From assembly GCA_963778675.1 (NCBI GenBank), contig CAVZVI010000010.1, positions 1 through 64,000 of the forward strand: 64,000 nt of DNA. Direction: 5' to 3'. Positions within the stretch are counted from its first letter, which is position 1, and the number at the start of each line of letters is the position of its first letter. Both the position numbers and the translations under genes were made by a program. Shown here in pieces: positions 33,465-42,029 of the stretch. This stretch comes from CAWCDJ01 sp963778675 (GTDB lineage: Bacteria; Acidobacteriota; Terriglobia; Bryobacterales; Bryobacteraceae). The notes beneath the pieces are model-generated. The model was not told the DNA's origin. It saw only the letters and a program-made list of their open reading frames with translations, and did no database searches.

Positions 33465-35724
33465 CTATTTCAGGATCTGGAAAAGATTACTGTAATCATC
33501 CGTCCAAAGGCGCACTTTTCGCTTTGACGCGATTTCCGCCGAGTGCTGGATTTCCTCGCTGTCGAACCCGGTGGCGGGGTTGGTGATCAGGACCCAGGTG
33601 GCGCCGAAGACGTCCTGCGATTCGTCATCTTCGGTGTCCACGACGCGAGCGATCTTGCCCAGGGCCTTGGTCTCGCCTTCCAGAACGGGCTGCAAGTTCA
33701 GGTAACGGTTGGAAATATGTACCGCCAGGATGCCGTCGGGCTGGAGATGGCGGAAGAAGAGTTGCATGGCCTCGCGGGTGAGCAGGTGGACCGGAATGGA
33801 ATCGCTCGAGAACGCGTCCACCGCCAGCACGTCGAAATGCTCGGCCTGCTCGCGCTCGAGGGAAAGCCGGGCATCGCCCATGGCGACCTCCACCTTCCCC
33901 TTGCAGTCCTTCAAAAATGTGAATTCGGTGCGCGCCAGGCGCAGCACCAGGGGGTTGATCTCATAAAAGCGGTAGTAATCGCCGGGCCGGCCGTAGGCGG
34001 AAATGGTTCCGGTGCCCAGGCCGATGACGCCCACGCGAAGCGCTCCGGCCTTCCCCTTCTCGCGGAGGGCGATCCCGATGCCGGTATTCGGGCCGTAGTA
34101 GGTGGTCGGAAGATCGCGGCGCATGGGGTTGAGAAGCTGCTCGCCGTGGTTGATGGTGCCGTGCGTCAGGGTGCGGGTGGCGTCGAACTGCGTGGGCGGG
34201 CCGGAATCGCGGACCCGCAGCGCGCCATAAAAGTTACGAACGGTCACACGGTAGTCGGCGGTCAACTGGCGGACCTGGTAGCCCAGGTATCCAGCCAGCA
34301 ACAGCGCCGGCAGTTCCGCGGCGATTGCGGCCCACCTCCCGCGGACGCGGCCGCGACGAAGGGCGACGAGCAGCACGATGCCCGCCAGGAAGAGCACCGT
34401 GAGCAGGACGTTCATCAGGAAATCGTCCGCCTGGCTCCAGCCCGGGTTGACGAGGTTGGTCACTCCGGCGCCGAGCCCGATCAGCCGTCCCCGCTCGCCG
34501 TAAGCCGTAAAGCCGAGGACGGCCAGCGCGGCCACCGCGATCGTGATGAGGGCCGGCGGCAGCAGGCCCCGGAACCAGGCGTATTCGGTATCGCCGCTGA
34601 GCACCACCAGGGTCAGAAGCGCGCACAGCGCCAGGCCGATCTGGCAGCTCGTAGAGGGCGTCGAACAGGTGAGGCGCCACCAGGCCCACGAGCAGCCCGC
34701 CGACGGCGCCTCCGGCCGAGATCATCAGGTAGAAGTGCGTCAGGTACTTGGGATGCGGCTTGAGGCGGGCCAGCTCGCCATGGCACACCATGCAGCAGGT
34801 GAAGAGCCCCATCGAGAACAGAGGCACCAGGACCCGGATGGGCAGGTTGCCCGCGGCATCGGCGCTGTTGGCGAAGGCCATACTGCCCAGAGCCACGGCC
34901 AGAATCTGCAAATAGGGATTGCGGCGGTACCAGCCGCTGCCCTCGAAGCACAGGATGAAGCTCAACAGGTAAATGCTGAGCGGCAGCACCCACAGGAACG
35001 GGATGGCGGCCACGTTCTGCGTCAGGTGATTGGTGATGGCCAGCAGCAGCACCGAGGCGCAGGCCGGCAGGGCCAGCCACAAGGCGTACAGGCGCAGGCC
35101 CGGCTTCTCCGCAGGCGACCCTTCCGCCGTGGACTCCACCACGTAGGCGTTCCCCGCGCGAAAGGCGGTGAACCCGCACAGCGCGATGAACACGCCGTAG
35201 GCGATGGACCAGATCCAGGCCTGCTCATGGGTGGTGAAGACCGGTTCGAACAGAAACGGATAACTGATGAGCGCGAACATGGAGCCGGCATTCGAGAGCG
35301 CGTACAGGCGATACGGCATCGCGCCCTTGAAGCTGCGCGCGTACCACGCTTGCAGCAGCGGCCCGGTGGTGGAGAGCAGGAAATAGGGGAGGCCGACGGT
35401 CATCGCCAGCAGCCGCAGAATCCCGAAAGTGGGGTCTTCGCCCGCGGTGGGTTTCCAGGCGACGCTCGGATAAACGGGCAGCACCGCCGCGCTGATCAGC
35501 AGCAGGCCGCCGTGGAGCAGCATCTGGACGCGCGGTTTGAGGTACCGGACCACGGCATGGGCGTAGAGGTACCCGAGCAGAAGCGCCATCTGGAAGAAGA
35601 GCAGACAGGTGGTCCAAACCGCCGCCGAGCCGCCGAACCAGGGCAGGATGATCTTGGCGATCACCGGCTGAACCTGGAATAAGAGAAAAGCGCTGACCAG
35701 AATCGTTAACGCGTAAAGCAACAT
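33465..35724 (-). CDS. Fused membrane transporter-like/spermidine synthase-like protein, frameshifted
   Basis: About 752 residues if restored. The N-terminal half starts MLLYALTILVSAFLLFQVQP and has about ten or more TM helices (IILPWFGGSAAVWTTCLLFF, ALLLGYLYAH, VGLPYFLLSTTGPLLQAWYA). The frame breaks near 34636-34650 (after HLFDALYELP) and continues in another frame as QIGLALCALLTLVVLSGDTE, more TM helices, and then a spermidine synthase-like Rossmann domain: YYGPNTGIGIALRE, VGVIGLGTGTISAYG, YRFYEINPLVLRLAR, DARLSLEREQAEHFDVLAVD, AFSSDSIPVHLLTREAM. The total is 3n+1 bases. Such fused membrane/aminopropyltransferase-like proteins are common in acidobacteria and probably do not make spermidine; the substrate is unknown. 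Confidence 0.82.
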
Positions 35725-35747
35725 GAAAATCTCTAACCGGCAGGGTG

Positions 35748-35773
35748 CCCGCTCCCTTACAGTCGCGGCTCTG
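35748..35773. repeat. Dispersed intergenic repeat, copy 2
   Basis: CCCGCTCCCTTAC followed by AGTCGCGGCTCTG, matching 24 of 26 bases of the copy at 1832-1857 in the same orientation. It lies in the 60-base gap between the acyl-CoA dehydrogenase stop and the start of the membrane/spermidine synthase-like gene. Confidence 0.6.
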
Positions 35774-35784
35774 AGAACACTGCC

Positions 35785-36951
35785 CTAGCGGTAGGCCGCT
35801 ACCCCTGTGACCCGCTCGCCGATCACGAGAGCGTGAATATGATCCGTCCCTTCGTAGGTCTTGACGGTTTCCAGGTTGCAGAGGTGACGCATGATCGGAT
35901 ATTCTTCGGTGATTCCGTTGGCGCCCAGCAGGTCGCGGCTGAGGCGCGCGCAATCGAGCGCCATCGCCACGTTGTTCCGCTTGAGCATGGAGATGTGGGC
36001 CGCCTCGAGTTTCTTCTGGTCCTTCAGGCGGCCGGCCTGCACCGCCAGCAACTGCGCCTTGGTGATTTCGGTGATCATCCAGGCCAGCTTCTCCTGCACC
36101 AGTTGGTGCGAGGCGATGGGGCGGTCGTCGAACTGCTTGCGCACGATCGAGTACTGCCGCGCCGTTTCATAGCAATCCATGGCCGCGCCGATCACGCCCC
36201 AGCCGATGCCGTAGCGGGCCTGGGAGAGGCACGAGAGCGGGGCCTTCAGCCCTTTGGCGAGCGGCAGGCGGCTGCTCTCGTTCACGCGGCAATCGGAAAA
36301 CGAGAGGCTGGACGTGACGGAAGCGCGCATCGACCACTTGCCGTGGATATCGGAGGTGGTGTAGCCCGGGGTGCCGCGCTCCACCAGAAATCCGACGATG
36401 CCTTCCGGAGAGCGGGCCCAGACGACGGCGAGATCGGCCACGCCGCCATTGGTGATCCAGGTTTTCTCGCCGTTGAGGATCCAGGTGTCCCCCTCGCGCC
36501 GGGCCGTGGCGCGCATGCCCGCGGGGTTCGAGCCGAAATCGGGCTCGGTCAGCCCGAAGCAGCCGATCGCCTGGCCGCTTTGCAGCCGGGGAAGCCACTG
36601 CCGCTTCTGTTCTTCGGAGCCGTAGGCATGGATGGGATACATGACCAGCGCGCCCTGCACCGAGACGAAGCTGCGGACTCCGGAATCGGCGCGTTCCAGC
36701 TCCTGCATGATGAGGCCGTACTCGACATTGTTCATGCCGGCGCATCCGTAGCCTTCCAGGTTGGCGCCCAGGAAGCCGAGCTCGGCCATCTCGGGGATGA
36801 TTTCAGAAGGGAAGCGCGCATCGCGGTAGCAGTCGCGGATCAGCGGCAGAATCCGCTCTTCGGCAAACCGCCGCGCGGTCTGGCGCACCATCAACTCCTC
36901 TTCGCTGAACAGGGAGTCGACGCAGAAGTAGTCTACGCCTCGAAAAGCCAT
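35785..36951 (-). CDS. Acyl-CoA dehydrogenase, glutaryl-CoA dehydrogenase-like
   Basis: A 388-residue flavoenzyme that oxidises a CoA thioester at C2-C3. The landmarks are IGCFGLTEPDFGSNPAGMRA (FAD/substrate motif), GEKTWITNGGVADLAVVWAR, YGIGWGVIGAAMDCYETARQ and RKQFDDRPIASHQLVQEKLA. The C-terminal KTYEGTDHIHALVIGERVTG carries the catalytic Glu in the position used by glutaryl-CoA dehydrogenases, which also decarboxylate glutaryl-CoA to crotonyl-CoA in lysine/tryptophan breakdown. I prefer the ATG at 36951 (MAFRGVDYFCVDSLFSEEEL) to the in-frame TTG at 36963. No ETF or CoA-transferase genes are nearby to confirm the substrate. Confidence 0.88.
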   Translation of the reverse strand: MAFRGVDYFCVDSLFSEEELMVRQTARRFAEERILPLIRDCYRDARFPSEIIPEMAELGFLGANLEGYGCAGMNNVEYGLIMQELERADSGVRSFVSVQGALVMYPIHAYGSEEQKRQWLPRLQSGQAIGCFGLTEPDFGSNPAGMRATARREGDTWILNGEKTWITNGGVADLAVVWARSPEGIVGFLVERGTPGYTTSDIHGKWSMRASVTSSLSFSDCRVNESSRLPLAKGLKAPLSCLSQARYGIGWGVIGAAMDCYETARQYSIVRKQFDDRPIASHQLVQEKLAWMITEITKAQLLAVQAGRLKDQKKLEAAHISMLKRNNVAMALDCARLSRDLLGANGITEEYPIMRHLCNLETVKTYEGTDHIHALVIGERVTGVAAYR

Positions 36952-36988
36952 TGCGTTACCCAACTATTTGAACACAGCGGCAGCCGGG

Positions 36989-37034
36989 AAAAGGGGAGCA
37001 GACGCATTTTCCGGAAAATGCGTTTGCCCCTTTT
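36989..37034. terminator. Bidirectional rho-independent terminator-like hairpin
   Basis: AAAAGGGG...ACGCATTTTCC pairs with GGAAAATGCGT...CCCCTTTT around a central TTCCGGAA, with a small internal asymmetric loop. A T-rich run (TTTTTCTTTTTCTT) follows on the plus strand and TTTTCCC on the minus strand. It sits just past the stop of the minus-strand enolase-superfamily gene, which it most likely terminates, before the acyl-CoA dehydrogenase promoter region. Confidence 0.8.
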
Positions 37035-37042
37035 TCTTTTTC

Positions 37043-38284
37043 TTACCAGTTGGTGATGGAGCCGTCGGGGCGGTAGTACAACTGGGTGCGGGCCAGGATT
37101 GGCTCCGAGACCTCGGCCACCATCTTGAGCTGCTTCATGTCGAGTTCCACGCCGAGGCCGGGCCGGTCGTTGGGATAGAGCTTGCCGTCTTTGAAATCGA
37201 GCCCCACCGGCATGTGCGGAATGGTGCGGCCGCCGTAGTTATACTCCATCAGGACCGGGCCGGAGAACGTGCCGAGGCAGTTGACCAGCGCGGCGGTGGA
37301 GATGGGGCCGGTAAAGTGCGGGACGATGCCGACGAAGTGGGTTTCGCAGATGGCCGCGATCTTCATCATCTCGGTGATGCCGCCGACGTTGGGCAGGGTG
37401 GCGCGGATGTAGTCGATACTGTGATCCTCCACCAGCTTATTGAAATCCCAGCGGTAGCCCCATTCCTCGCCGGCGGCGAGCGGGACGCTGACCTTGCTGC
37501 GGAGGATGGGCAGATCCTGGTTGAAGGCTTCGACGCGGACGGGGTCTTCGACGAAAAAAGGCGCGAGGTCGCGGATCAGGTCGCAGCCGCGAATGGCGTC
37601 GGAGAGGTCGAAGCGCTGGTGGAAGTCGACGCACCAGTCGCCGTTTTTGCCCACGCCTTCGCGGGCCGCCGCGCAATCCGTATAAAGCTGGTTGACGCGC
37701 TCGTGGGTGTTGAAGGTGCCGTTGGCCGGGGTGTCGGCCGCGCCCATGCGGAAGGCGCGGTATCCGGCTGCCATGGTGAGATGAGCGCGCTCCTTGATGC
37801 CCATGCCCCGCTGGACGCCCGGAATAATCCCGGCGGTGTTGTAGCACTCGCAGTGGTTGCGGACCATGCCGCCGAGCACGGCGTGCACGGGAAGGTTGAG
37901 CGCCTTGCCGCGAATATCCCACAGCGCCAGGTCGAGCGCGCCGATGGCGTCGATCTTCTCCCGGCCGGGCGGATAGAAGAAGGAGCGGGTCATATCCTGC
38001 CAGAGGTGTTCGATGCGGCTGGGGTCCTGGCCGATGAGCCGGCCTGCACACGGTTCGACCAGGTCCTTGGAGCCGCCCTCGCCGATCCCGGTGATGCCGG
38101 CATCGGTTTCGATGGTGACGACCATGTCGCTCTGGTTGAAAAGCGGATTGGGGTGCGGCGGCTGATAGACGCGGACCCGCGTAATTTTCATCTTGGGCAT
38201 CGCGGCGGCCCGTGCGGGCCGGGGAGCGGCAGCGCCGGCTGCTCCGGCAACGGCCAGTGATTGGAAAAACGATCGACGGTTCAT
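37043..38284 (-). CDS. Tat-exported mandelate racemase/muconate lactonizing enzyme family protein (first)
   Basis: A 413-residue enolase-superfamily enzyme. The start at 38284 gives MNRRSFFQSLAVAGAAGAAA, a twin-arginine signal ending near ARAAA. The N-terminal capping domain (KITRVRVYQPPHPNP, DMVVTIETDAGITGIGEGG) precedes the barrel, with metal-ligand strands around WCVDFHQRFDLSD (Asp), PFFVEDPVRVEAF (Glu-Asp) and VPLAAGEEWGYRW (Glu), and a late IVPHFTGPISTAA with a candidate catalytic His. Members abstract a proton alpha to a carboxylate and dehydrate or racemise sugar acids. The closest functional analogues are probably galactonate/gluconate-type dehydratases, but the specificity is not readable. 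A strong terminator follows the gene. Confidence 0.85.
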   Translation of the reverse strand: MNRRSFFQSLAVAGAAGAAAPRPARAAAMPKMKITRVRVYQPPHPNPLFNQSDMVVTIETDAGITGIGEGGSKDLVEPCAGRLIGQDPSRIEHLWQDMTRSFFYPPGREKIDAIGALDLALWDIRGKALNLPVHAVLGGMVRNHCECYNTAGIIPGVQRGMGIKERAHLTMAAGYRAFRMGAADTPANGTFNTHERVNQLYTDCAAAREGVGKNGDWCVDFHQRFDLSDAIRGCDLIRDLAPFFVEDPVRVEAFNQDLPILRSKVSVPLAAGEEWGYRWDFNKLVEDHSIDYIRATLPNVGGITEMMKIAAICETHFVGIVPHFTGPISTAALVNCLGTFSGPVLMEYNYGGRTIPHMPVGLDFKDGKLYPNDRPGLGVELDMKQLKMVAEVSEPILARTQLYYRPDGSITNW

Positions 38285-38351
38285 GGGGTGCCTGCGGGAT
38301 AGTCTACAGCAACCAGCCACCGGCGTGAACTCGTGTTATAGTTTTTCGAAA

Positions 38352-38705
38352 TTGAAGATCATCGTACGGAATCAGACGCGCGGCACCGTTGTCGCGGAGG
38401 CGGCGGACATGGCCGATACCAGTGAGAAACGGCGGACCGGGTTGCTGAAGCATTCCTGCCTGGAGCCGGGTGAGGGTTTGTGGATCGTTCCCTGCGAATC
38501 GGTCCATACCTTCTTTATGAAGTTTCCGATCGACCTGGTGTATCTGGACAAGGCGCTCAAAGTCAAAAAAGTGCGGAGCGCGGTGCCGGCCTGGAGAATG
38601 TCGGCGTGTTTAACGGCCCATTCGATTCTGGAACTCCCGGCGGGTACGATTGAGCGGACGCAGACGGCGGTAGGCGACACGCTCGCGGTTGAGAAAGTGG
38701 GGTAG
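38352..38705 (+). CDS. DUF192 family protein
   Basis: A protein of about 117 residues with the DUF192 core: KRRTGLLKHSCLEPGEGLWI, VPCESVHTFFMKFPIDLVYL, DKALKVKKVRSAVPAWRM, HSILELPAGTIERTQTAVGD. The family is a compact beta fold of unknown role found in bacteria and archaea. The open frame extends up to 38193, opposite the neighbouring gene. I place the start at the TTG at 38352 (LKIIVRNQTRGTVVAEAADM) because it is the first start after the divergent gene that keeps the conserved core, but there is no good ribosome binding site and the start is uncertain. Confidence 0.7.
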   Translation: MKIIVRNQTRGTVVAEAADMADTSEKRRTGLLKHSCLEPGEGLWIVPCESVHTFFMKFPIDLVYLDKALKVKKVRSAVPAWRMSACLTAHSILELPAGTIERTQTAVGDTLAVEKVG

Positions 38706-38711
38706 GCCTCC

Positions 38712-39827
38712 CTACGGTTCCAGTTTCAGGATCATGCCCTGGTCGGTCGCCATCCAGAGGTTCTCGCCGGAGCCGGCGAGGATCACCTGGTTCGCGACGG
38801 CGCGATAGTCCACGGCGATCTGCTTCCAGGTAGTCCAGTCGCGGCTGGCGAGCACCTGCACTTTTCCGGGAATGATGTCGCGCATCTGCCCGGCGACCTT
38901 CGCCCCGGCCAGGTAGGCGGTACCGCCGGGCGTGAGCCAGACATCCGAGATGTCGAACTGCCGGTCGCGGTAGACGGTGGAACTCTTGCCGGTATGCCAG
39001 TCGATTCGATACGCCTCGCTCGGATAGCGGAAGCCGTTGGAGTAGCCGATCAACCCGAGGCCCACACCATTCGGAGCCAGGCGTACGCGCTCCACTTCGC
39101 CGAACAGCGAGGCGGAATCGGCCTTCCAGGTCTTGCCTGCGTCATGCGTGACGAGCGAATAGGAGAGGTGCGGAGTAGCGCGGCGGCTCAATGCGTATTC
39201 CGGATCGAGCCAGTCGGGCAGGCGCTGGCTGGTGCGGCCCGGCGGGAGGTTGAAGCCGGTAATGATGCCGAACTGCGGGTTGGCGAACGCAACGAACGTA
39301 TATACGCTGTCATCGGGGTCGCCGGGCGGTTCGGCGGCCGCGGCCAGCGGCGTCCAGTGCTTTCCGCCGTCGTGGGTTTCGAAAACCCGCTTCTTCGTGC
39401 CGGCCGCCCATCCGTCGTTCTCGGTGGTGAAGTACACCCGCAGCGTTTCCCCCGGGGGCTTGGAGAGCTTCTGCCAGTTCTTGCCGGCCTCGGTGGTCTG
39501 CCACAGGCCGCCCTTGGCGGTGACCAGCCAGCCGAGGCCTTCGTTCAAAAAGAACAGCGAGACGGGAGGGTCGGGCAGTTCCACCGTCTGCCAGTGCGCG
39601 CCGCCGTCGGAGGTTACGAGGGCGACGGATTTCTTGCGCTTGCCCTGTTCTTCGATCACGCCGACCGCGACGCCGCGGGTGGCGGAAGGGAACTGCATAT
39701 CCACGAAGTGCAGTTCGGTCTTGTTCTGATCGTAGAAATACTGTGTGCGCCAGCGTTGCGCCGCGAGCGGAGATGCCAGCAACAACAACGCCGCCACGCG
39801 GCCGCCTCGAATGGATAGGAAAGTCAC
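38712..39827 (-). CDS. Exported Ycf48/photosystem assembly-factor-like beta-propeller protein
   Basis: A 371-residue protein. The GTG start at 39827 gives VTFLSIRGGRVAALLLLASP (signal peptide cleaved near LAAQ); the frame is open far upstream, but that part lies inside the GAF gene. The body is built of BNR/Ycf48-type blades: VALVTSDGGAHWQTVELPDP, LWQTTEAGKNWQKLSKPPG, RVFETHDGGKHWTPLA, SLVTHDAGKTWKADSA and a final GENLWMATDQGMILKLE. It begins 8 bases after the GAF gene's stop and is probably co-transcribed with it. Outside photosynthesis these propellers are exported proteins of unknown binding function. Confidence 0.78.
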   Translation of the reverse strand: MTFLSIRGGRVAALLLLASPLAAQRWRTQYFYDQNKTELHFVDMQFPSATRGVAVGVIEEQGKRKKSVALVTSDGGAHWQTVELPDPPVSLFFLNEGLGWLVTAKGGLWQTTEAGKNWQKLSKPPGETLRVYFTTENDGWAAGTKKRVFETHDGGKHWTPLAAAAEPPGDPDDSVYTFVAFANPQFGIITGFNLPPGRTSQRLPDWLDPEYALSRRATPHLSYSLVTHDAGKTWKADSASLFGEVERVRLAPNGVGLGLIGYSNGFRYPSEAYRIDWHTGKSSTVYRDRQFDISDVWLTPGGTAYLAGAKVAGQMRDIIPGKVQVLASRDWTTWKQIAVDYRAVANQVILAGSGENLWMATDQGMILKLEP

Positions 39828-39835
39828 CCTGGCTT

Positions 39836-40432
39836 TTATTGTTTCATCGGAACCGGTCCGGAGGAAAGCACCAGTTGCACGTGGCTGGCCTCGTCCAGGG
39901 CGGCCGGCGAGAGCCGGGCGAGCACGAGGACACAGCCGACCTGCTCGCCGACGGTGGTCAGTACTTCCATCTCGCTTCCCGTGTGTTGATGAGGCAGCTT
40001 GTGCTGCACGTTGATGACTCCCACCACCTTGTTCCGGGCAATCACCGGGGCGGAGAGGAAAGCCTCGAAGGTATCCTCTTCGAGTTCGCCGAACACCTTG
40101 AATCGCGGGTCTTTGTACGCTTCCCGGGGCAGCGCCAGCAGGCGGCGCTCGCGCGCTACCCAACCGGTGAGGCCCTCATTGCGCCGCAGCCGCAGTTTGC
40201 CGATGGTCGAAGGATGCGGGCGGTTGGAGGCGCACAGCACCAAATCCTCGCCGTCCAGCAAATAGACCAGGCAGGAATCGCACTCGGTGTACTCGACGAT
40301 CAGCGCCACGATGCCGTTGAGGACATCCTGCAGGCTGAGGTCCCGAACCATGAAGCGGCTGACCTTCTGGAAAAGGCGCAGTTGCTGCTCGGTCCGTTGC
40401 AACCGGGCTTCTAGCTCTCTGGCTTTCGGCAC
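39836..40432 (-). CDS. GAF-domain protein
   Basis: A 198-residue cytoplasmic protein. The GTG start at 40432 gives VPKARELEARLQRTEQQLRL, a short coiled coil, and then one GAF domain (LQDVLNGIVALIVEYTECDS, CLVYLLDGEDLVLCASNRPH, RRNEGLTGWVARERRLLALP, FLSAPVIARNKVVGVINVQH). The upstream part of the open frame overlaps the divergent gene and is excluded. No output domain is present, so it probably senses a small ligand or redox state and acts through a partner. It is divergent from the JAMM metalloprotease gene (89 bases between starts) and followed closely by the Ycf48-like gene. Confidence 0.78.
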   Translation of the reverse strand: MPKARELEARLQRTEQQLRLFQKVSRFMVRDLSLQDVLNGIVALIVEYTECDSCLVYLLDGEDLVLCASNRPHPSTIGKLRLRRNEGLTGWVARERRLLALPREAYKDPRFKVFGELEEDTFEAFLSAPVIARNKVVGVINVQHKLPHQHTGSEMEVLTTVGEQVGCVLVLARLSPAALDEASHVQLVLSSGPVPMKQ

Positions 40433-40520
40433 GCCTTCATTATAGCTTCGGGTGCGAAGGCTGCCGCATAGCGGCTTGGACGGTAATCCCCTACAATCAT
40501 AGTTTCGGAAAAAGGGACGG

Positions 40521-41874
40521 ATGGACAGCCCGACGGAGAGCCAGCTCGCGACGTGGAGTACGCCGGAGTGCGCGTTCTCGATCGGGTACTCGCTCCGGGT
40601 GATGGACGAGATTCGCCTGGCGGTGATGGACGCGTTTTTCTCGCTGCCGCGCGGCGGCGCGGAAATCGGCGGCATTCTTCTGGGCACGCGGGAGAAGCAG
40701 CGGGTGCTGATCGTGGACTATGCGGCACTGGACTGCGAACACGCCTACGGTCCTTCGTTCACCCTTTCCGAGAATGACCACGCCAAGCTGGCCGAACTGC
40801 TGGTGATCGCGCGCCGGAGCGGTGGAGGGCTGGTGCCCGTCGGCTGGTATCATTCGCACACCCGCAGCGAAGTGTTCTTTTCCGACGCGGACATCGCCAT
40901 CCACAAGAAGTTCTTTCCGGAGCCGTGGCAGGTGGCGCTGGTGTTGAAGCCGCACACGTTCGAGCCGATGCGCGGGGGCTTCTTTTTCCGCGAGGCGGGC
41001 GGGGTGATTCACGGCGAATCCAGCTACCGGGAATTCATCGTGGAGCCGCAGCCTATGCAGGCGCTCGCGGCCGCCGCGCCGGAGCCGCCGCAGGCCCTGC
41101 CGGCCGGACACGCTCCGATCCCGATCCCGGTCCCGGAATTGGAATCGGAACCGCGTCGACGTGCCGGTAGAAGCGGAGCCGCCCGGTTTTCTGGCGGTGG
41201 AACGGCCGGCACGGCGCCGCTGGCCGTGGGTGCTGGCGGCCCTCGCCGCTGCGGGCATCGGGGCCGTCGGGTATCAGATGCGGGCCATCTGGCTGGCGCC
41301 TCTCGACTCGGCTGCAATGCAATCCGGTGCTCCGAAAGATGCCGCCCAACCGGCGGCGGTCCCGAAACCCGTTGCCGCGCCGGTTCCGCTGGGCCTGACC
41401 ACGACGGACGAGGGCGGGCAACTGCACATCGCGTGGGATCGAGACTCCCCCGCGGTGCGGAGCGCTACGGCCGCGCTTCTCTCGATCAGCGAAGGAACGA
41501 GCCCGTTGATCATCCCTCTGGACCAGGCGCATCTGCAAAACGGAACCTTCACGTATGGCCGCCAGGGAAACCGCGTGGACGTGAGCCTCGCCGTACAGCT
41601 TGCCGACGGCCGCTACGTGACGGAGGTGGCGACCTATGTCGGTCTCCTGCCGGCGAAGGAAGGGCCCGCGGGCGATCCGGGAAAGCAAAAGCAGGGTGAG
41701 GACCTCGCCAAAGAGGCGGCCCGGCTCAAGACGGATCTGCGCAAACAGGCCGAGCGCACGAAGAAGCTCGAAAGCGACATGGACCAGATGCGCCTCGAAC
41801 TCCTGCGGCAGCAGCGGACGCGCATGGAAAACATGAGCCCGGACGCACCCAAGCTCCCGGCGAAGAAGAAATAG
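40521..41874 (+). CDS. Membrane-anchored JAMM/MPN metalloprotease-like protein, frameshifted
   Basis: About 450 residues if restored. The N-terminal MPN domain (residues 20-180) has a complete JAMM site: Glu48 in GAEIGGILLG, and H111-S-H113 followed by seven residues, S121 and D124 (WYHSHTRSEVFFSDAD), matching the zinc-isopeptidase signature. After a Pro-rich linker the frame shifts near 41150-41160 (PELESEP to VDVPVEAEPP). The second part has a TM helix (WPWVLAALAAAGIGAVGYQM), a beta domain (GLTTTDEGGQLHIAWDRDSP, NRVDVSLAVQLADGRYV) and a C-terminal coiled coil (DLAKEAARLKTDLRKQAERT). The span is 3n+1. Relatives cleave isopeptide bonds or process small ubiquitin-like proteins; the substrate here is unknown. 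Confidence 0.8.
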
Positions 41875-41928
41875 CCGGCCGGCGGCCCGCGGAACTTCCT
41901 TTTGCGGGCTGGTGTCTATCTGGGTGGA

Positions 41929-42007
41929 CGCGGACACACCAAGCGATTCGCCACCGCGAATAGGGACTCTACCAACCTCAACCCGCCGGAGGCTTGGTGT
42001 GTCCGCG
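41929..42007. repeat. Perfect 16-bp inverted repeat with nested hairpin
   Basis: CGCGGACACACCAAGC (41929-41944) is perfectly complementary to GCTTGGTGTGTCCGCG (41992-42007), with a 47-base spacer that itself holds the hairpin ATTCGC-CACC-GCGAAT (41946-41961). The right arm ends 22 bases before the ATG of the TonB-like gene. It could be an RNA leader structure, a DNA-binding site or a small palindromic mobile repeat. No T-run follows, so it does not look like a terminator. Confidence 0.7.
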
Positions 42008-42029
42008 CTCCCTCGAAAGGAGCCAGGAG

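Noticed and set aside
38712..40163. N-terminal 110 residues of the Ycf48-like open frame
   Set aside because: They overlap the GAF gene in a different frame and lack protein character; the GTG at 39827 gives a normal signal peptide.
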